Below are positions 8,988 to 17,801 of a DNA stretch of 64,000 nucleotides, piece by piece. The notes below the pieces were generated by a model. The model saw nothing but the letters and a program-made list of their open reading frames with translations. It was not told where the DNA came from and searched no databases. The DNA lies in contig JBBSGP010000002.1 in the NCBI GenBank assembly GCA_038253885.1, positions 65,905 to 129,904 on the forward strand. Reading direction: 5' to 3'. The DNA is from JALZAQ01 sp038253885 (lineage in GTDB: Bacteria > Gemmatimonadota > Gemmatimonadetes > Gemmatimonadales > Gemmatimonadaceae). The translations under genes were made by a program, and so were the position numbers. The number at the start of each line of letters is the position of its first letter. Position 1 is the first letter of the stretch.

Positions 8988-10340
8988 TCAGGAGATCGCT
9001 GGCGCGATTGGTTGCAGCTCCAGCTGAAGGGCGAGGGTGGGCCCGGATTTTCTCCGGTGCTTGTACTGGTACATCGCGCGGTCCGCGTCGGCGATGGCGC
9101 GCTCCAGATCCTCTGCCCCGGAGTAGTCAGCGGCGCCAACGCTCACCAGAAGCGGGAGCGCGGCAGGAGAGCCATCGATGCTCGCGGGCCGGGCCTCGGC
9201 GAGAATGCGTTCGACGCGACCGAGCATGTCGGACGCCGGCGCGCCAGGGAGCAGGAGCAGGAATTCGTCACCGCCCCATCGGTAGAGGCGATCCGACGGA
9301 CGGAGTGACTCGAGGAGGACCTCGGTGAGACGGCGGAGCAAGGCGTCTCCGGCCGCGTGGCCGCAGCCGTCGTTGACCAGCTTGAGGTTGTCCAGATCCA
9401 ACATGATCACCGTGCCGTAGCCAGCGCGCGCGTTCTCCAGTCCGACACCCTGAACGAACCCCCGCCGATTGAGGACGCCGGTGAGGGGATCGTAGAGCGC
9501 CGTCCGGCGAAGCTGGTTGTGCGCGACCGCCAGCTCGGCGTGCGCATCATCCGATTCGCGGCGCGCATCCTCCATGAGGATGATCACCATCCCGAATCCG
9601 GTGCAAACCGACAGGATCAGGTCGAGGTACGAGTTGAGCTCGGCGACGCGCTCTAGCGCTGACCACCCGCCGGTGTGCACCTCCTGAACGCCATGAAATG
9701 CCGCGAGGTACACCGTCCAGAGCAGCGCCGTGACGGCGAACATGGTGCCCGTGAGTCTGCTGCCGAGCGTGCGCCTCGAGAGAGGCAGGCGGAGCAACGC
9801 CGAGGCGCAGAAGCACAGCGAGAGCATGGCGGCGGGGGCTTGAAGGAGCACCACCTCGTTGAGAGTCGAGCTCACGGTGAGCGTCAGGATGGCGTAGCCG
9901 GCGCTCCCGATCACCGCCGCGGGAAGTAGATACCGCCACCTCATCGAACGGGCGTACATGAGCGTCGCACCCACCAGAAGTGCGTAGTGAAGGATCTTCC
10001 CGAACTGGTAAGCGAAATTGAGCGTGCGAAGGGGAAAGAGATCTTCGGGTGGCGGGTTGCCGATCGACATCAGGTACCGCAGGAAGACAGCGGTGATCGC
10101 CAGCGCGAGAGCCACCCAGGCGCGGGCCCAGAGCCCGAAGTACGCGCGTCGGCGCTGGCTGCGATGGAGCAGCACGAACAGGATCGCGAGCAGCAGCGAG
10201 CCTCCGAGCTGCACGACTACGCCGATGAACGCGATCAGAGCGCTGATCTGGGAAGCGGACAAGGGAAAGCGAGAGCTCGCGGATGGGGAGAGGTGGGGGA
10301 CGGCTCCTTGAAAGGACGAGCCAGCCAGGGCCTGCGCCAC
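8988..10340 (-). CDS. Membrane diguanylate cyclase (GGDEF)
   Basis: A 450-residue protein with about six to seven hydrophobic segments in the first 250 residues and a C-terminal GGDEF domain. The active site is intact (RWGGDEFLLLLPG), and the DPLTGVLNRRGF start of the domain is present. A product-inhibition I-site is also intact: RPSD lies exactly five residues before GGDEF. It should therefore make cyclic di-GMP from two GTP and be feedback-inhibited. The membrane part is not a domain I can name; it probably senses a membrane or envelope signal. It is transcribed alone, divergent from the glycine-zipper gene. Confidence 0.93.
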   Translation of the reverse strand: MAQALAGSSFQGAVPHLSPSASSRFPLSASQISALIAFIGVVVQLGGSLLLAILFVLLHRSQRRRAYFGLWARAWVALALAITAVFLRYLMSIGNPPPEDLFPLRTLNFAYQFGKILHYALLVGATLMYARSMRWRYLLPAAVIGSAGYAILTLTVSSTLNEVVLLQAPAAMLSLCFCASALLRLPLSRRTLGSRLTGTMFAVTALLWTVYLAAFHGVQEVHTGGWSALERVAELNSYLDLILSVCTGFGMVIILMEDARRESDDAHAELAVAHNQLRRTALYDPLTGVLNRRGFVQGVGLENARAGYGTVIMLDLDNLKLVNDGCGHAAGDALLRRLTEVLLESLRPSDRLYRWGGDEFLLLLPGAPASDMLGRVERILAEARPASIDGSPAALPLLVSVGAADYSGAEDLERAIADADRAMYQYKHRRKSGPTLALQLELQPIAPAIS

Positions 10341-10409
10341 CGAATGAGGTATCGAAATTGCCTAGTAGTTCGGCGCTGAATGGCACCGATCCGCGACTCT
10401 GGAGGCTCA

Positions 10410-11123
10410 ATGAATCGGAACGATGATCTACTGAAACCCGACCTTGGTGACCCGGCCCGGGCCACTGAATTTCGTGACGACGACAAGACTGGCGAACGGC
10501 CCGTCCCCAAGCAGGCGAGCCACGAAGTGGGAGAGGGCGTCGGCGGCATCGCCGGCGTCGCCGCGGGGGCGGCGATCGGCTCGCTCGGCGGCCCGATCGG
10601 CACGGTGATCGGCGGGATCGCCGGCGCGATCGGCGGTTGGTGGGCAGGACGGTCGATCGCAGACGCCGCCTACAGCACCGACGACGATGCGTTCTACCGG
10701 GAGCATTACGAGAAGTCCGCAACCCGCTCTGTCGCTTCCTCGTACGATGATGCTCGCCCGGCATATCAGCTCGGCCACGTGGCTGGCCAGAACCCCGAAT
10801 ACCGCGAGCGGCCCTTCCAGGATGTGGAGCGCGATCTACAGAAGGGGTGGGAACGGCTCGAGGGAGGCGCCAAGCGCGAATGGAGCAACGTCCGCGCGTA
10901 CGCTCATGACGCGTACAACCGGAGCCGGAGCACGACGAGCGCGCGGCTCGACAGCGAAGTGTCTCGCCAGGCCGCGACCGATGCTGGATCCGCCGGAACC
11001 AATGCCGGATTCGCGCGGGATGCGGGTGCCTCGCGCCAGAGCCTCGCCTCACGAGGCAGCGCAGCATCGAGCGACGACGCGACGGAGGACAGCACGGGCG
11101 ATAGCTCCGATCGCACGCGATAG
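10410..11123 (+). CDS. Glycine-zipper protein of unknown function
   Basis: A 237-residue protein starting at ATG 10410, which follows GGAGG at good spacing. After an acidic N-terminus of about 40 residues comes a glycine-zipper segment of about 45 residues (GVGGIAGVAAGAAIGSLGG, then GTVIGGIAGAIGGWWAG), a pattern that packs in membranes. The rest is hydrophilic, rich in Arg, Ser, Ala and aromatic residues, and low-complexity at the end. No signal peptide is visible. Proteins of this style are common in soil bacteria and often stress-linked, but that is inference. A strong hairpin follows the stop. Confidence 0.7.
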   Translation: MNRNDDLLKPDLGDPARATEFRDDDKTGERPVPKQASHEVGEGVGGIAGVAAGAAIGSLGGPIGTVIGGIAGAIGGWWAGRSIADAAYSTDDDAFYREHYEKSATRSVASSYDDARPAYQLGHVAGQNPEYRERPFQDVERDLQKGWERLEGGAKREWSNVRAYAHDAYNRSRSTTSARLDSEVSRQAATDAGSAGTNAGFARDAGASRQSLASRGSAASSDDATEDSTGDSSDRTR

Positions 11124-11140
11124 GCGACCGGCCTGATCGG

Positions 11141-11177
11141 ACGAGTGCCTCGCGGATCCTCTCCGCGAGGCACTCGT
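11141..11177. terminator. 16-bp hairpin, probable terminator
   Basis: ACGAGTGCCTCGCGGA pairs perfectly with its complement across the 5-nt loop TCCTC, 18 nt after the stop of the glycine-zipper gene. No T-run follows. It separates this gene from the ABC exporter. Confidence 0.7.
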
Positions 11178-11302
11178 GCGTGCGGCACCGCCAGGAACGG
11201 CCGCCTCGCTCCAACCATTCGTCTCCAGAATCGGCGGCGCCGCACCAGCGGTGCGGCCACACCGTGACTCATTTCTGACCTGTTAGACGAGAGGTTCCCC
11301 CG

Positions 11303-13117
11303 GTGAGTCTCCTCGGTCGCTACCTGACGCGCTACTGGAAGCTGGTGGGGCTCGCCCTCGCGCTCGCCGCCACCAACCAGGTGTTCTCGCTGCTCGATCC
11401 GCTCATCTTTCGCCACATCATCGACAGCTACGCGACCCGGCACAGCGAGTACACGACCGGTCAGTTCATTCGCGGTGTGACCGTGCTCCTCGCAGCCGCG
11501 GTCGGCGTGGCATTCGTGTCCCGCGTCGCCAAGAACTTCCAGGATTATTTCGTCAATGTCGTCACCCAGCGGGTCGGTGCCGACCTCTACTCCGACGGTA
11601 TCCGTCACTCGCTGGCTCTACCGTACGCGTTGTTCGAGGATCAGCGGAGCGGCGAGACCCTTGGCAAGCTCCAGAAGGCTCGCTCCGATGTGGAGAAGTT
11701 CATCGGCGCCGCCGTCAACGTGTTGTTCACGAGCGCGGTGGGCGTGGTGTTCGTCATGGTGTACGCCTTCAAGGTCCACTGGGCGATCGCTCCGGCGTTC
11801 TTTCTCACAGTGCCCCTGCTCGGCATCCTCAGCTCGGTGTTGAGTCGGAGAATCAAGGTCGTGCAGCAGGTGATCGTCGCCGAAACCACCGCGCTTGCCG
11901 GCGCCACCACGGAATCGCTGCGCAACATCGAGCTCGTGAAGAGTCTCGGCCTGACGGAGCAGGAGGTCACACGCCTCAACACCACGACCCAGAAGATCCT
12001 CAAGCTCGAGCTGAAGAAGGTGCGTTACCTACGTAGCCTCAGCTTCGTGCAGGGCACGGCCGTCAATTTCCTGCGCACATGCATTCTGTTCCTCATGCTC
12101 TACCTCATCTTCGCGCAACAGATCACAGTGGGGCAGTTCTTCTCCCTGCTGATCTACTCCTTCTTCATCTTCGGCCCGCTACAAGAGCTCGGGAACGTGA
12201 TCAACACGTTCCGCGAGACCGAGGCGTCGATGGCCAACGTCGAGCGACTCCTGGCGACAGCTCCCGACCCCCGACCGGCTGATCCGGTCATCCTCGGCCG
12301 TCTGGAGAAGCTCGGCTTCGAGCACGTCACCTTTCAGCACCGGTCGGCGTCCGCGCCCGCGCTGTCAGACATCTCGTTCGACGTGCGACGGGGAGACACG
12401 ATCGCCTTCGTCGGCCCCTCGGGCGCGGGGAAGTCGACGCTCGTGAAGCTTCTGGTCGGACTGTACCAGCCCCAGGCTGGACAGGTGCTGTACAACGGAC
12501 AGGCCAGCACGACGATCGACCTCGAGCTGCTTCGCGAGCGCATGGGACTGGTCGCCCAGGATGCCCAGCTCTTCAGCGGAACGATCGGAGAGAACCTGCG
12601 CTTCGTGCGCCCCGATGCCACCGACGATGAATGTCTGGCGGTGATGAGGGAGGCAGCCGCCGACAGCCTGCTCGCGCGTGCCGACCGCGGACTCGAGACA
12701 GTCATCGGCGAAGGCGGGGTGAAGGTCTCCGGTGGAGAGCGGCAGCGGCTCGCGATCGCCCGTGCTCTCCTTCGACGCCCGCAGCTGCTGGTGTTCGACG
12801 AAGCGACGTCAGCGCTGGATTCGCTCACCGAGGAGGAGGTGAGCCGCACGATTCGCGACGTGGCGACGAGCCGCGATGCGATCACCATCGTGATCGCCCA
12901 TCGATTGTCCACCGTGATGCACGCGGACACCATCTACGTCCTGGAGCGCGGACGGATCACCGAAGCAGGCCGTCACGATGCGCTTGTCGCCCGCCGAGGT
13001 CTCTATTACGCCATGTGGCGACAGCAGGTGGGGGAGCGGGGACATGCCGGCGATGGCTCCGGCGTGATACCGGTGCCATCGATCACCGTGTCACGATCCC
13101 CGGCGACCGTCGCGTAG
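11303..13117 (+). CDS. ABC exporter, fused membrane and ATPase domains
   Basis: A 604-residue half-transporter starting at GTG. Residues 1-320 form a six-helix exporter domain. The ATPase domain carries Walker A GPSGAGKST, the Q-loop VAQDAQLFSGTIGENLRF, the signature VSGGERQR, Walker B LLVFDEATSALDS and the H-loop IAHRLSTV. It should work as a homodimer in the inner membrane, exporting lipid, peptide or drug; the sequence does not say which. It is monocistronic: a strong hairpin lies upstream and the next gene is convergent. All ATPase motifs are intact. Confidence 0.95.
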   Translation: MSLLGRYLTRYWKLVGLALALAATNQVFSLLDPLIFRHIIDSYATRHSEYTTGQFIRGVTVLLAAAVGVAFVSRVAKNFQDYFVNVVTQRVGADLYSDGIRHSLALPYALFEDQRSGETLGKLQKARSDVEKFIGAAVNVLFTSAVGVVFVMVYAFKVHWAIAPAFFLTVPLLGILSSVLSRRIKVVQQVIVAETTALAGATTESLRNIELVKSLGLTEQEVTRLNTTTQKILKLELKKVRYLRSLSFVQGTAVNFLRTCILFLMLYLIFAQQITVGQFFSLLIYSFFIFGPLQELGNVINTFRETEASMANVERLLATAPDPRPADPVILGRLEKLGFEHVTFQHRSASAPALSDISFDVRRGDTIAFVGPSGAGKSTLVKLLVGLYQPQAGQVLYNGQASTTIDLELLRERMGLVAQDAQLFSGTIGENLRFVRPDATDDECLAVMREAAADSLLARADRGLETVIGEGGVKVSGGERQRLAIARALLRRPQLLVFDEATSALDSLTEEEVSRTIRDVATSRDAITIVIAHRLSTVMHADTIYVLERGRITEAGRHDALVARRGLYYAMWRQQVGERGHAGDGSGVIPVPSITVSRSPATVA

Positions 13118-13154
13118 AGGATCAGCGTCCCATCGGTCGACAACGGTATCGTCA

Positions 13155-13754
13155 TCACGGTTTCCTCCCGGTGCCAGGTGCCGCGCCCACCTTCAGCCTC
13201 TGCAGCCACTGCCTCGCCAGCTGGTGTTGTGGCTCGTAAGCGGCCCAGACGTCCCGCGACCACGTGCGAACCCGCTCCGCGAACTCCCCCGTCATGCGAG
13301 CGTCATCCGCAACGACGTCGCGGACGGTGATGGATCCGCGACGCCGGATCAACGCGGGTTTCTCCAACCTGGCGTCCCCATTCAGCGAGCGAGCGATTCC
13401 CCAGTACAGCTGCGGCTCCCCGGCAAACTCGACGCCGCAGCAGAGTCCCGCCAGATGGGCCATGTAGGACTTGGCGGAGCGCCCGTACTCCTCGGGGTGC
13501 TGCATGCAGTAGCTGTCCACAACGAGGTTGTGCACGGCCCCTCGCTGAGGGCTTTCCCAGGCGCGCGCGGTGAGCTCGCTGAACAACGCCCGACAGCCCG
13601 CTCGGCCCCCGGCCGCAGCGCCGCAGAGCGGGCAGGGCTCGCCATCGCTCTCGGAGCGAGGAGGCTCGACTCCCGCGAGGTCATCCCCGGTGGCGTGCAT
13701 GCTCGGTTGCGCTCCACGGGCCAGTTCGAGGTCTGATAGCACTTTGCCGGACAT
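13155..13754 (-). CDS. DUF5946-like protein
   Basis: About 199 residues from ATG 13754. It shows a zinc-ribbon-like PCPLCGAA, then GCRALFSELTARAW, VDSYCMQHPEEYGRSAKSYMAHLAGLCCGVE and a C-terminal VWAAYEPQHQLARQWL. These blocks match my memory of the DUF5946 family, whose function is unknown. It starts 28 nt after the stop of the first ADOP permease on the same strand and may be its last co-transcribed gene. An upstream start at 13844 would overlap the permease and lacks support. The role is unknown. Confidence 0.7.
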   Translation of the reverse strand: MSGKVLSDLELARGAQPSMHATGDDLAGVEPPRSESDGEPCPLCGAAAGGRAGCRALFSELTARAWESPQRGAVHNLVVDSYCMQHPEEYGRSAKSYMAHLAGLCCGVEFAGEPQLYWGIARSLNGDARLEKPALIRRRGSITVRDVVADDARMTGEFAERVRTWSRDVWAAYEPQHQLARQWLQRLKVGAAPGTGRKP

Positions 13755-13782
13755 GGTGACTATCACCCGGCGGTTCTCGAAT

Positions 13783-16488
13783 CTACTCCCCGCGCATCGC
13801 GACCGTCGGATCCACTCTTGCCGCCCGGCCGGCCGGGATGACACAGCCCAGCAGGGCGATCGCGAGAAGAAGGAGCGTGACGATGATGAAAGTCAGCGCA
13901 TCCGTCCGACTCACTTCGAACAGCAGCTTCGCCATCACTTGCGTCGTCGCAGCGGCCAGCACGATCCCCACCGCGATGCCCGCGCCGGCTACGGTGAGCC
14001 CTTCGCCGACGATGAGGGTGTACACCTGACGCGTGCGCGCGCCGAGCGCGAGGCGGATGCCGATCTCCCGTGTACGGCAACCCACAGCGTACGCCGTTAC
14101 ACCGTAGATGCCGACGGCAGCGAGAACGAGTGCCAATGTCGCGAACAGGGAGAGGAGGGTGGTCCGGAACCTGTCCGCACCCACCGAGCTCTCGACCAGA
14201 TCGCGCACGGTGCGGACACGAGCCACAGCGAGATCGGGATCGAGCGAGCGGACCGCCGTACGTAACAATGCTGCCACGTCACCCTCACCCAATGGCGTGC
14301 GGACGACGACGGAAAAGCTACGCGTGAGTCCGGTCGAGAACTGAGCGAACGGGAGATACAGCGCAACCATCGCGCTATCCGCGACACCGGCGTATCGCAC
14401 GTCTCCGACGACGCCGACGATCGTGTAGACGTTGGCGTCCCCCGGGCCGCCGATGTTGAGTCGCTGGCCGATGGCATCAACGTTCGGAAAATACTTGCGC
14501 GCCAGGGCATGGCTGATCATCACCGTCGCCGGGGCAGCGCTGTTGTCGCGGGCGTCGAACACGCGACCGGCGCGAAGAGGGATCCCAAATGCGGCGAAGT
14601 ACTCTCCATCCACCGACAACGCCGCGGCGACCGGCGAGAACTCGCCTTCGGGCACCGGGCGGCTCGTGACGAAGAAGTCCGAAGTATTGCCGAATACATC
14701 CGGAGGGAGACCGGTGGTCGCGCTCGGATGCTCCATGCCCGGAAGGGCCCGCATCTCCTCGAGGAGCCTGTCGTGAAAGGCGAGTATCTGCTCCGGCTTG
14801 ATATAGCGACCCGTCGGTAGGGCGATCGACGCTGTCACGACGCCATCGGCGTGGACGCCGGTATCGACCGCCCGCAACTTGGCAAGGCTGCGGATGAGCA
14901 GCCCCGCGCTCACCAGGAGCACGAGTGACAGCGCGAATTCCGACGCGACGAGTGTGTTCCGCAGGCGTCGACGCGACCGGGCGTCGGTTCCCCCCCGCGC
15001 CGACTCGCGCATCGAGCCGCTCGCCCTTGCCGGGGCGCCGAGCAACGCGGGAGCGAGCCCGAACAACAACACACTCCCCATTGCTGCGCCAGCTGCGAGC
15101 GCCAAGACGCGACCGTCCACGCCGACATTCAGATCGCGCAACATCGGTAAGTTGTCGGGCGCGCTGGCGATCAGGACTCGCACGCCCCAGAGGGCCAACA
15201 GCACCCCGATTGCTCCGCCGAGCACCGCCAGGAGGGCGCTCTCGGTGAGAAGCTGTCGCACCAGCACCATGCGACTGGCGCCGAGGGCAGTCCGGACGGC
15301 GATCTCCTGCTCGCGACTCGTGGCTCGCGCGAACAGGAGGTTCGTCAGGTTCAGGCAGGCGATGAGCAGCACGAGAACCACCGCACCCATCAAGATCAGC
15401 AGCGCGCGTCGCAGTCCGCCCGAGTACTGCTCGGAGAGCGGCGTCGCGACGTACGTCCAGTGTGCGGGACCACCGGGGAAGCGGCTCCGAATCCCGGCGG
15501 CGATCTGGTCGAATGTCGTCTGCCGCTGGCCAGCATTCACGCTGGGGCGCATCCGACCGATGGCCGCCCAGCCGAACGGTCCTCGGCGCGTTGGCGTCGA
15601 GAAGCTGTCATTGATCCAGAATTCCGCGCGGTCGCCGCGAGGAAACCACACCGACGGGGGCATCACGCCGATGACGCTCACTGGCCGTCCCTGGATGTTG
15701 AGCTGCTTGCCGACGATGCCCGCGTCGCCTCCCAGCCTCCGCTGCCAGAAGCCATGGCTGAGCACGACGGTAGGTGGGGCACCCTCAGCATCGTCTCCCC
15801 CCTGGAACGTGCGCCCCAACAACGGACGCACTCCGAGCGTCTTGAAGAAATCGGCGCTCACGACTGTGCCGAAGACGCGTTCCGCGCGATCGCCGGAGAC
15901 GAACGAGAAGCCGTCGCTCGACGTCTGGTACGTCGCGATCGACGAGAGAGCTCGGCCGTCGTCGCGGATCGCCAGGAAATCGGCAGCCGAGAACGACAGT
16001 CGACCGGCGGCCGCCTTACCATACGTTCCGTAGAGACGAACGAGCTGCTCCGGCTCCGGGAACGGAAGCGGTCGCAGGAGCACCCCGTCGAGCACGCTGA
16101 ACATCGCCGTTGTCGCACCGATGCCGAGGGCCAGGGTGAGCGTCGCGACGGCGGTGAATCCCGGGGCCTTCCTCAGCGCGCGCGCACCATAGCGCACGTC
16201 ACGCCAGAGGCCGCCGATGAGCGTCGAGACGGTCCGTGTCTCGACGGGCTCGTGAGCTCTCTCGTCCACGCGCTGTTGCGAGTCGGCGAGTCCTCGAGAC
16301 AGGGGTTCGCGCGCCAGCTCCTCGCGAAGCTGCCGCCGGGTTTCGGCGTCGCTGTGCCCGCGGGCGCGCAGGTCGGTGTAGCGATCCTCCAGATGTTGGG
16401 CGAGCTCCTCCGTGATCTCGTGCTCGCGTGGCGCGCTCAGGCGCAGGGGGAGGAGACGCGCCCGGATCTCATCGCGCCAGTCAGGCAT
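13783..16488 (-). CDS. ADOP-type ABC permease (MacB/FtsX-like, duplicated)
   Basis: A 901-residue permease of the acidobacterial-duplicated-orphan-permease type. A cytoplasmic N-terminal stretch of about 85 residues (WRDEIRARLLPLRLSAPRE, EITEELAQHLEDRYTDLRARG) is followed by a transmembrane helix, a MacB-like periplasmic domain (FTAVATLTLALGIGATTAMFSV) and three FtsX helices. A second periplasmic domain and a second set of helices end in PAGRAARVDPTVAMRGE. No ATPase is encoded here, hence orphan. The role is probably mechanotransmission or export, but it is not established. It overlaps the upstream PadR gene by 8 nt, so the two are translationally coupled and PadR most likely controls it. Confidence 0.92.
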   Translation of the reverse strand: MPDWRDEIRARLLPLRLSAPREHEITEELAQHLEDRYTDLRARGHSDAETRRQLREELAREPLSRGLADSQQRVDERAHEPVETRTVSTLIGGLWRDVRYGARALRKAPGFTAVATLTLALGIGATTAMFSVLDGVLLRPLPFPEPEQLVRLYGTYGKAAAGRLSFSAADFLAIRDDGRALSSIATYQTSSDGFSFVSGDRAERVFGTVVSADFFKTLGVRPLLGRTFQGGDDAEGAPPTVVLSHGFWQRRLGGDAGIVGKQLNIQGRPVSVIGVMPPSVWFPRGDRAEFWINDSFSTPTRRGPFGWAAIGRMRPSVNAGQRQTTFDQIAAGIRSRFPGGPAHWTYVATPLSEQYSGGLRRALLILMGAVVLVLLIACLNLTNLLFARATSREQEIAVRTALGASRMVLVRQLLTESALLAVLGGAIGVLLALWGVRVLIASAPDNLPMLRDLNVGVDGRVLALAAGAAMGSVLLFGLAPALLGAPARASGSMRESARGGTDARSRRRLRNTLVASEFALSLVLLVSAGLLIRSLAKLRAVDTGVHADGVVTASIALPTGRYIKPEQILAFHDRLLEEMRALPGMEHPSATTGLPPDVFGNTSDFFVTSRPVPEGEFSPVAAALSVDGEYFAAFGIPLRAGRVFDARDNSAAPATVMISHALARKYFPNVDAIGQRLNIGGPGDANVYTIVGVVGDVRYAGVADSAMVALYLPFAQFSTGLTRSFSVVVRTPLGEGDVAALLRTAVRSLDPDLAVARVRTVRDLVESSVGADRFRTTLLSLFATLALVLAAVGIYGVTAYAVGCRTREIGIRLALGARTRQVYTLIVGEGLTVAGAGIAVGIVLAAATTQVMAKLLFEVSRTDALTFIIVTLLLLAIALLGCVIPAGRAARVDPTVAMRGE

Positions 16489-16813
16489 GCGTCACCCCGG
16501 CGACCTGGCCGATCGCCCGAACGAACTCGAGCCAGCTCGCGCGCTGTTCCCCGACGATCCCGCGACCGGTGGGAGTGATGCTGTAGTAGCGACGTCGTCG
16601 CTGGCCGGCCTTCTCGACCCACTTACCGCGGATCCAGCCCCGTTTCTCCATGCGGTACAACAGCGGGTAGAGCGACGACACCTGGAACTGCACAACGCCG
16701 CCGGAGCGGGATTCGATCAGCTTGCTGATCTCGTACCCGTGCCGCGACTCGTGCTGCAGCAGGGACAGGATGAGGAACTCGGCGCTCCCCTTCTTGAGGT
16801 CGGTGGTTCGCAT
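16481..16813 (-). CDS. PadR-family transcriptional regulator
   Basis: A 110-residue winged-helix repressor. The N-terminal helices read LKKGSAEFLILSLLQHESRHGYEISKL in outline, and recognition and wing elements are seen in SSLYPLLYRMEKRGWI and RRRRYYSITPTGRG. PadR proteins usually repress their own operon and release DNA on binding a small ligand. It overlaps the ADOP permease by 8 nt. An 8+8 bp palindrome spans the -10 region just upstream, so autoregulation is likely. No ligand can be inferred. Confidence 0.93.
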   Translation of the reverse strand: MRTTDLKKGSAEFLILSLLQHESRHGYEISKLIESRSGGVVQFQVSSLYPLLYRMEKRGWIRGKWVEKAGQRRRRYYSITPTGRGIVGEQRASWLEFVRAIGQVAGVTHA

Positions 16814-16816
16814 GCG

Positions 16817-16848
16817 CCATATATATGAGTCCGATATATGGTGCGCAA
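16817..16848 (-). promoter_or_regulatory. PadR-ADOP promoter with overlapping palindromic operator
   Basis: On the minus strand -35 TTGCGC (16848-16843), a 17-nt spacer and -10 TATATA (16825-16820) precede the ATG at 16813 by only 6 nt. Transcription would begin at or next to the start codon. CCATATAT (16817-16824) and ATATATGG (16834-16841) form a perfect inverted repeat with a 9-nt spacer, extended by an outer GC/GC match. It covers the -10 box and is the best candidate site for PadR. Confidence 0.7.
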
Positions 16849-16891
16849 GTAGCTCGAGCTCGGGGCCGGACGCATGCGCGGTGCCCGCACG

Positions 16892-17755
16892 CTACGGCTG
16901 TCGGCGCTGCCAGACCCGGCTGGGGATCTGCGCGGCCAGATAGCCGGCACCCGTTCCGACGGCCGCGCCGACCAGAACGTCGCTCAGCCAGTGGTGGCGC
17001 TGATAGACACGTCCGACACCGACCGCGGTGGCGATCGAGAAGCTGACGGCCGCGATCGCGTCCGCGTGAGGGTCGTTCGTGCGCTGCGCGGTGAAGGACG
17101 ACGCGGCGGCGATGGCGAACATCGCCATCGCGTGCTCCGAGAAGAACGACGTGTTGTGCGCGACGCCCCATCCCCCGAAGCACGACGTCGTCGTATCGCT
17201 CATCGACCGGAGCGAAACCGTTTCCGGGCCCAGGTCCGTGCAGGGGCGTGCGCGATGCACGAAGTGCTTCGCGGCCCGTGACACCGCGAACCCGAGCGCG
17301 AGCGCCGCCGTTGACGACCCACCATACACGGCCGCGGCGTCCCGGCGCTCGGCCAGCGCATCGCCCCAGACGACCGGAGCCGCGGCCACGGCGGCAAACG
17401 GCGTCCAGTACGCGATCGGAGCGCCCCTGCGAAGTAGCGCGTTGCCCGGATCGTGATGACGCGCGAACCGATCGGTAGCGGCATCCGCGCGGAAAACGAA
17501 CCGCTCACCGGCGCGGGCCGCCACTACGCTCCACTGAAGAAGCCGTGTCAACGGCGCACCCGGTGGACGAGATACGGTACCGCGAGCGGAGTCGAGTACG
17601 GTGGTTGAGTCCGAGCGCGGTGGATGACGGCGCGCCGAATCAGCGCGAACGCTCATCTGCGCGGCGACCGCGACTGGGCGGATACCCGTTGCAGCGACAG
17701 CGCCCGCGAGCACCAGGGCACACCGACCGGTTCGGCACGACGACCACAGAATCAT
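16892..17755 (-). CDS. PAP2-superfamily phosphatase, secreted or membrane-bound
   Basis: A 287-residue protein starting at ATG 17755 with a signal peptide ending near VAVAAQ. All three PAP2 motifs are present: KHFVHRARP (K-x6-RP), FFSEHAMAM (variant of PSGH) and GRVYQRHHWLSD (R-x5-H-x3-D). The usual PSGH is SEH here; the catalytic His is kept. The family dephosphorylates lipid phosphates such as phosphatidate or undecaprenyl diphosphate outside the membrane. It begins 46 nt after the nitrilase gene and may be the last gene of that run. A longer reading from 17860 overlaps the nitrilase end and is unlikely. Confidence 0.88.
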   Translation of the reverse strand: MILWSSCRTGRCALVLAGAVAATGIRPVAVAAQMSVRADSARRHPPRSDSTTVLDSARGTVSRPPGAPLTRLLQWSVVAARAGERFVFRADAATDRFARHHDPGNALLRRGAPIAYWTPFAAVAAAPVVWGDALAERRDAAAVYGGSSTAALALGFAVSRAAKHFVHRARPCTDLGPETVSLRSMSDTTTSCFGGWGVAHNTSFFSEHAMAMFAIAAASSFTAQRTNDPHADAIAAVSFSIATAVGVGRVYQRHHWLSDVLVGAAVGTGAGYLAAQIPSRVWQRRQP

Positions 17756-17801
17756 CCGTGAACAATAGCGACACGCGATCGGAAGACTACCGGGCTGCGG
17801 G

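Noticed and set aside
9547..11262. A 571-codon minus-strand frame over the GGDEF and glycine-zipper genes
   Set aside because: It runs through two well-supported genes and their ribosome sites and has no recognisable protein pattern.
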